Shown here one piece after another: positions 62,161-64,000 of a stretch of 64,000 nt of DNA. Within the stretch, counting starts at the first letter, position 1; every line of letters begins with the position of its first letter. A program made the position numbers and the translations under genes. The notes under the pieces were generated by a model. The model searched no databases. It saw only the letters and a list, made by a program, of their open reading frames with translations, and had not been told where the DNA came from. This DNA is from Pseudomonadota bacterium (lineage in GTDB: Bacteria > Desulfobacterota > Binatia > Binatales > Binataceae). The stretch lies in contig JAJPJA010000103.1 in the NCBI GenBank assembly GCA_021324455.1, positions 1 to 64,000 on the forward strand, written 5' to 3'.

Positions 62161-62346
62161 GCGGTTGAGTCCGCGCGGTGGGAATTTCTTACAGACACAT
62201 TTCAGGGGGGCGGACCCGCGGCAGGGTGCGAATTGCTTATTTTTCGGCAAATATTCGCGCTCTGACGTAACATCACGCCGCGGTCCCAACGGCATGAAGC
62301 TTGCCCCTTTTGGTTTCCAAGCTCCTCAGTTCCGGGAGGGTCAATT

Positions 62347-62712
62347 ATGAAATCCACAGCGACGCTATGGCTGGGCGCGGCGCTTTTCGCCGGCGCCCTG
62401 ACGCTTGCTCCCGCGGCGCGGGCGCAAACCGCTTCGGAGTGGGGCCATGCCGCGGTCGACACCGGCGCCGGCGCCGTTCACGCAACCGAGCGTACCTTTC
62501 ACAAAGTAGCCGACGATCCGATTCTTACCGAAAGGGCCAAGTCGGCCCTTGCCCATGATCCGGTGACCCGCAATCAGCCGATCATCGTTTCAGCCGATAA
62601 CGGGATGGTGATCCTGCAGGGCCGCGTCTCCCGAATGGTCGCCGATCGCGCCGTGCAGGTGGCGCGTCAGGTGGAAGGTTCGCGCGGGGTCGAAAACAAG
62701 ATGCTGTATTGA
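62347..62712 (+). CDS. Exported BON-domain protein
   Basis: Secreted or periplasmic protein of 121 residues. Signal peptide about 1-26 (TLWLGAALFAGALTLAPAARA), then one BON domain at about 55-120: DPILTERAKSALAHDPVTRNQPIIVSADNGMVILQGRV and an RAVQVARQVEGSRGVENKM end. BON domains bind phospholipids and occur in osmotic-stress proteins such as OsmY. GGAGGG precedes the ATG. It is 186 bp after kup. Confidence 0.85.
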   Translation: MKSTATLWLGAALFAGALTLAPAARAQTASEWGHAAVDTGAGAVHATERTFHKVADDPILTERAKSALAHDPVTRNQPIIVSADNGMVILQGRVSRMVADRAVQVARQVEGSRGVENKMLY

Positions 62713-62730
62713 GGGGGAAGGATTCGCGCT

Positions 62731-63960
62731 TCACACCGCGATCAGCTCATCTATGGACCCACCGGGTGCGGTAAATCCCGGCAGGATCGAACGCGCCGCG
62801 CTGCTTCCGAGCCGCAGATGGCGGCGGATTATCGCGCTTAGAACGGTGCGAAAGTCGGTGGTGACGGCCAAATCGCGTCGTTGATAGAGATTGTCTTCCT
62901 GCAGTCCGGGCCAGGCGCCGTAAACCTTGCCGCCGCGAATCGGTCCGCCCGCCACCCACATCACATTGGCGTGTCCGTGATCGGTGCCGCCGTTGCCGTT
63001 CTCTCGCACGGTGCGTCCGAATTCCGACATCACCACGATCGCGCAATGCCGGTAGGCGGGGCCCAGCGCGCGCACCAGGCTCATCAGGCCCTCGCCGAGC
63101 GGGCGCAGATGATTGGCTAACTGGCCCTCCGAGGCGCCCTGGTTGACGTGGGTATCCCATCCGCCGAGCGCCGCGAAGGCAACTTTGATCGACGGGTCGC
63201 GCGCCATCAGGCGGCCCAGCCGATCGCAGCTTTGGGCGAATGCCTGGTCCGGATGGGGCGCGCCGTTATCGGCCGCGAGCATGTCGGCGTTAAGTTCGGA
63301 GAGCAGCTTCTGGCGCGCCTGATAGCCTTCCTGGAACGCGCGGCTGAGCACGTCGCCGCCTTGGTACAGGCGCGCAAAGTTCTGTTCGATCAGGGGCCGA
63401 TCCAGGGGCAGCGGCCGTGCAGCGCCGCGACCCATCGGCAGATTCGCCACCGGAATCCGGCCGGCAAGAATCCGCGGCACCACCGGGCCGAGGTTGATTG
63501 CGTCGGTGGGCCGATGTGGCCCCGGTATCGCGGCAAGCAGCCGATTGAGCCATCCGTCGGGCGTGCTTTTGACGCCGGGCGTGGCCGACTCCATGTAATC
63601 CTGCGCGTCGAAGTGCGAGCGGGTGGGATCGGGCGATCCGCAGGCCTGGACGAAGGCCAGGCTGCGTTCGCGCCACAGCGGCGTCAGGGAGGAGAGCGCG
63701 GGATGCAGCCCGAAATGGCCGTCGAGATCGAGCACCGCCGGCTGCGCGAGGGCAATGGCGGGGCGCGCCTGGTAGTAGGCGGCTTCGCCATGCGGCGGCA
63801 CGACGTTGAGTCCATCGACCGCGCCGCGCAGAAAAACGACGATCAGGCGCGCCTGATTAGCCGTTTCGGCCACAGCGCTGGCTGTCCACAGGCCGGCGCG
63901 CAGGGTAAGCGCACCGGCGCCGAAGGCGGCCGCTGTTTTCAGAAATTCACGCCGACGCAT
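62731..63960 (-). CDS. DUF1501 Tat-exported protein
   Basis: Protein of 409 residues of the DUF1501 family, related to sulfatase/alkaline-phosphatase-fold proteins and common in Planctomycetes, Binatota and others. A twin-arginine signal MRRREFLKTAAAFGAGALTL is at the N-terminus. LIVVFLRGAVDGLNVVPP follows; DYMESATPG near 120, GGWDTHVNQG near 265, MSEFGRTVRENGNGGTDHGHA near 310 are the family's conserved His/Asp motifs. ATG 63960 is used, with GGAG upstream; the ORF is open to the window edge. Function is unknown; secretion is the only certain part. Confidence 0.87.
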   Translation of the reverse strand: MRRREFLKTAAAFGAGALTLRAGLWTASAVAETANQARLIVVFLRGAVDGLNVVPPHGEAAYYQARPAIALAQPAVLDLDGHFGLHPALSSLTPLWRERSLAFVQACGSPDPTRSHFDAQDYMESATPGVKSTPDGWLNRLLAAIPGPHRPTDAINLGPVVPRILAGRIPVANLPMGRGAARPLPLDRPLIEQNFARLYQGGDVLSRAFQEGYQARQKLLSELNADMLAADNGAPHPDQAFAQSCDRLGRLMARDPSIKVAFAALGGWDTHVNQGASEGQLANHLRPLGEGLMSLVRALGPAYRHCAIVVMSEFGRTVRENGNGGTDHGHANVMWVAGGPIRGGKVYGAWPGLQEDNLYQRRDLAVTTDFRTVLSAIIRRHLRLGSSAARSILPGFTAPGGSIDELIAV

Positions 63961-64000
63961 CGCCATTGCTCCCGCGCCCCCGTGTTGCCCCACCTGCACG

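Noticed and set aside
60981-62168. 395-codon plus-strand ORF
   Set aside because: It is a shifted frame of kup; Gly/Arg-rich and no family.

Overview
The window is high-GC (low to mid 60s by eye), densely coded bacterial DNA with about 60 protein genes, no rRNA, tRNA, CRISPR array, insertion sequence or prophage that I can see. The mixture suggests an uncultured soil or sediment bacterium: four luciferase-like (F420/flavin) monooxygenases, paired amidohydrolases, SDRs, an acyl-CoA dehydrogenase, a lipid-transfer thiolase with a DUF35 partner, a Rieske oxygenase, a DUF1329 exported protein and a DUF1501 Tat-exported protein. Together with a Gram-negative envelope gene set (1B-type PBP, DegP, lipoproteins, RND pump with outer-membrane channel, heptosyltransferase-like GT9), this profile best fits Candidatus Binatia (Binatota). 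That placement is inference from gene content, not from a marker gene.

Layout. 1-3011: the 3' end of a sulfatase-like protein with a dockerin tail, then LigC-type ATP ligase converging on a stand-alone LigD-type polymerase (a split end-joining module). 3196-7807: SDR, luciferase-like monooxygenase, alpha/beta hydrolase, exported metalloprotease, acetyltransferase. 7954-12435: housekeeping run rsmI, aroQ, accB, accC and an exported DUF1573 protein, closed by a strong hairpin. 12543-15809: two near-duplicate amidohydrolases divergent from a BadH-like SDR. 16014-18825: cupredoxin, TauE/SafE with DUF1634, lipoprotein, cupin. 18898-24383: divergent luciferase-like monooxygenases, archaeal-type LigB, Hsp20, acyl-CoA dehydrogenase. 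24506-27024: YkgJ-type protein, larE and cysK.

27127-37184 is one long rightward block for envelope and information processing: GT9, htpX, DUF1844, degP, PBP1, TPR lipoprotein, tsaD, ksgA, fpg, with tight spacing or overlaps. 37869-44675 is a leftward five-gene operon: a BlaI-type repressor, an M56 membrane peptidase (broken by one base), then a TolC-like, an adaptor and a CusA-like RND protein. A perfect palindrome sits inside its promoter. 44803-47658 is a three-gene sugar cassette (GT2, DegT aminotransferase, Gfo/Idh dehydrogenase).

47812-55262: Ltp-like thiolase with DUF35, an APC permease, then PP2C phosphatase, Ser/Thr kinase and ammonium transporter, the last two fused by an ATGA overlap. 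55681-63960: Rieske oxygenase divergent from a luciferase-like monooxygenase, a tiny lipoprotein, DUF1329, Kup potassium transporter with a structured leader, a BON protein and a DUF1501 protein.

The most interesting items are the BlaI/M56-controlled efflux operon with its promoter-embedded operator, the phosphatase-kinase-ammonium transporter operon, the LarE-CysK pair without other lar genes, and the Ltp-DUF35 pair that resembles steroid side-chain retro-aldolases.
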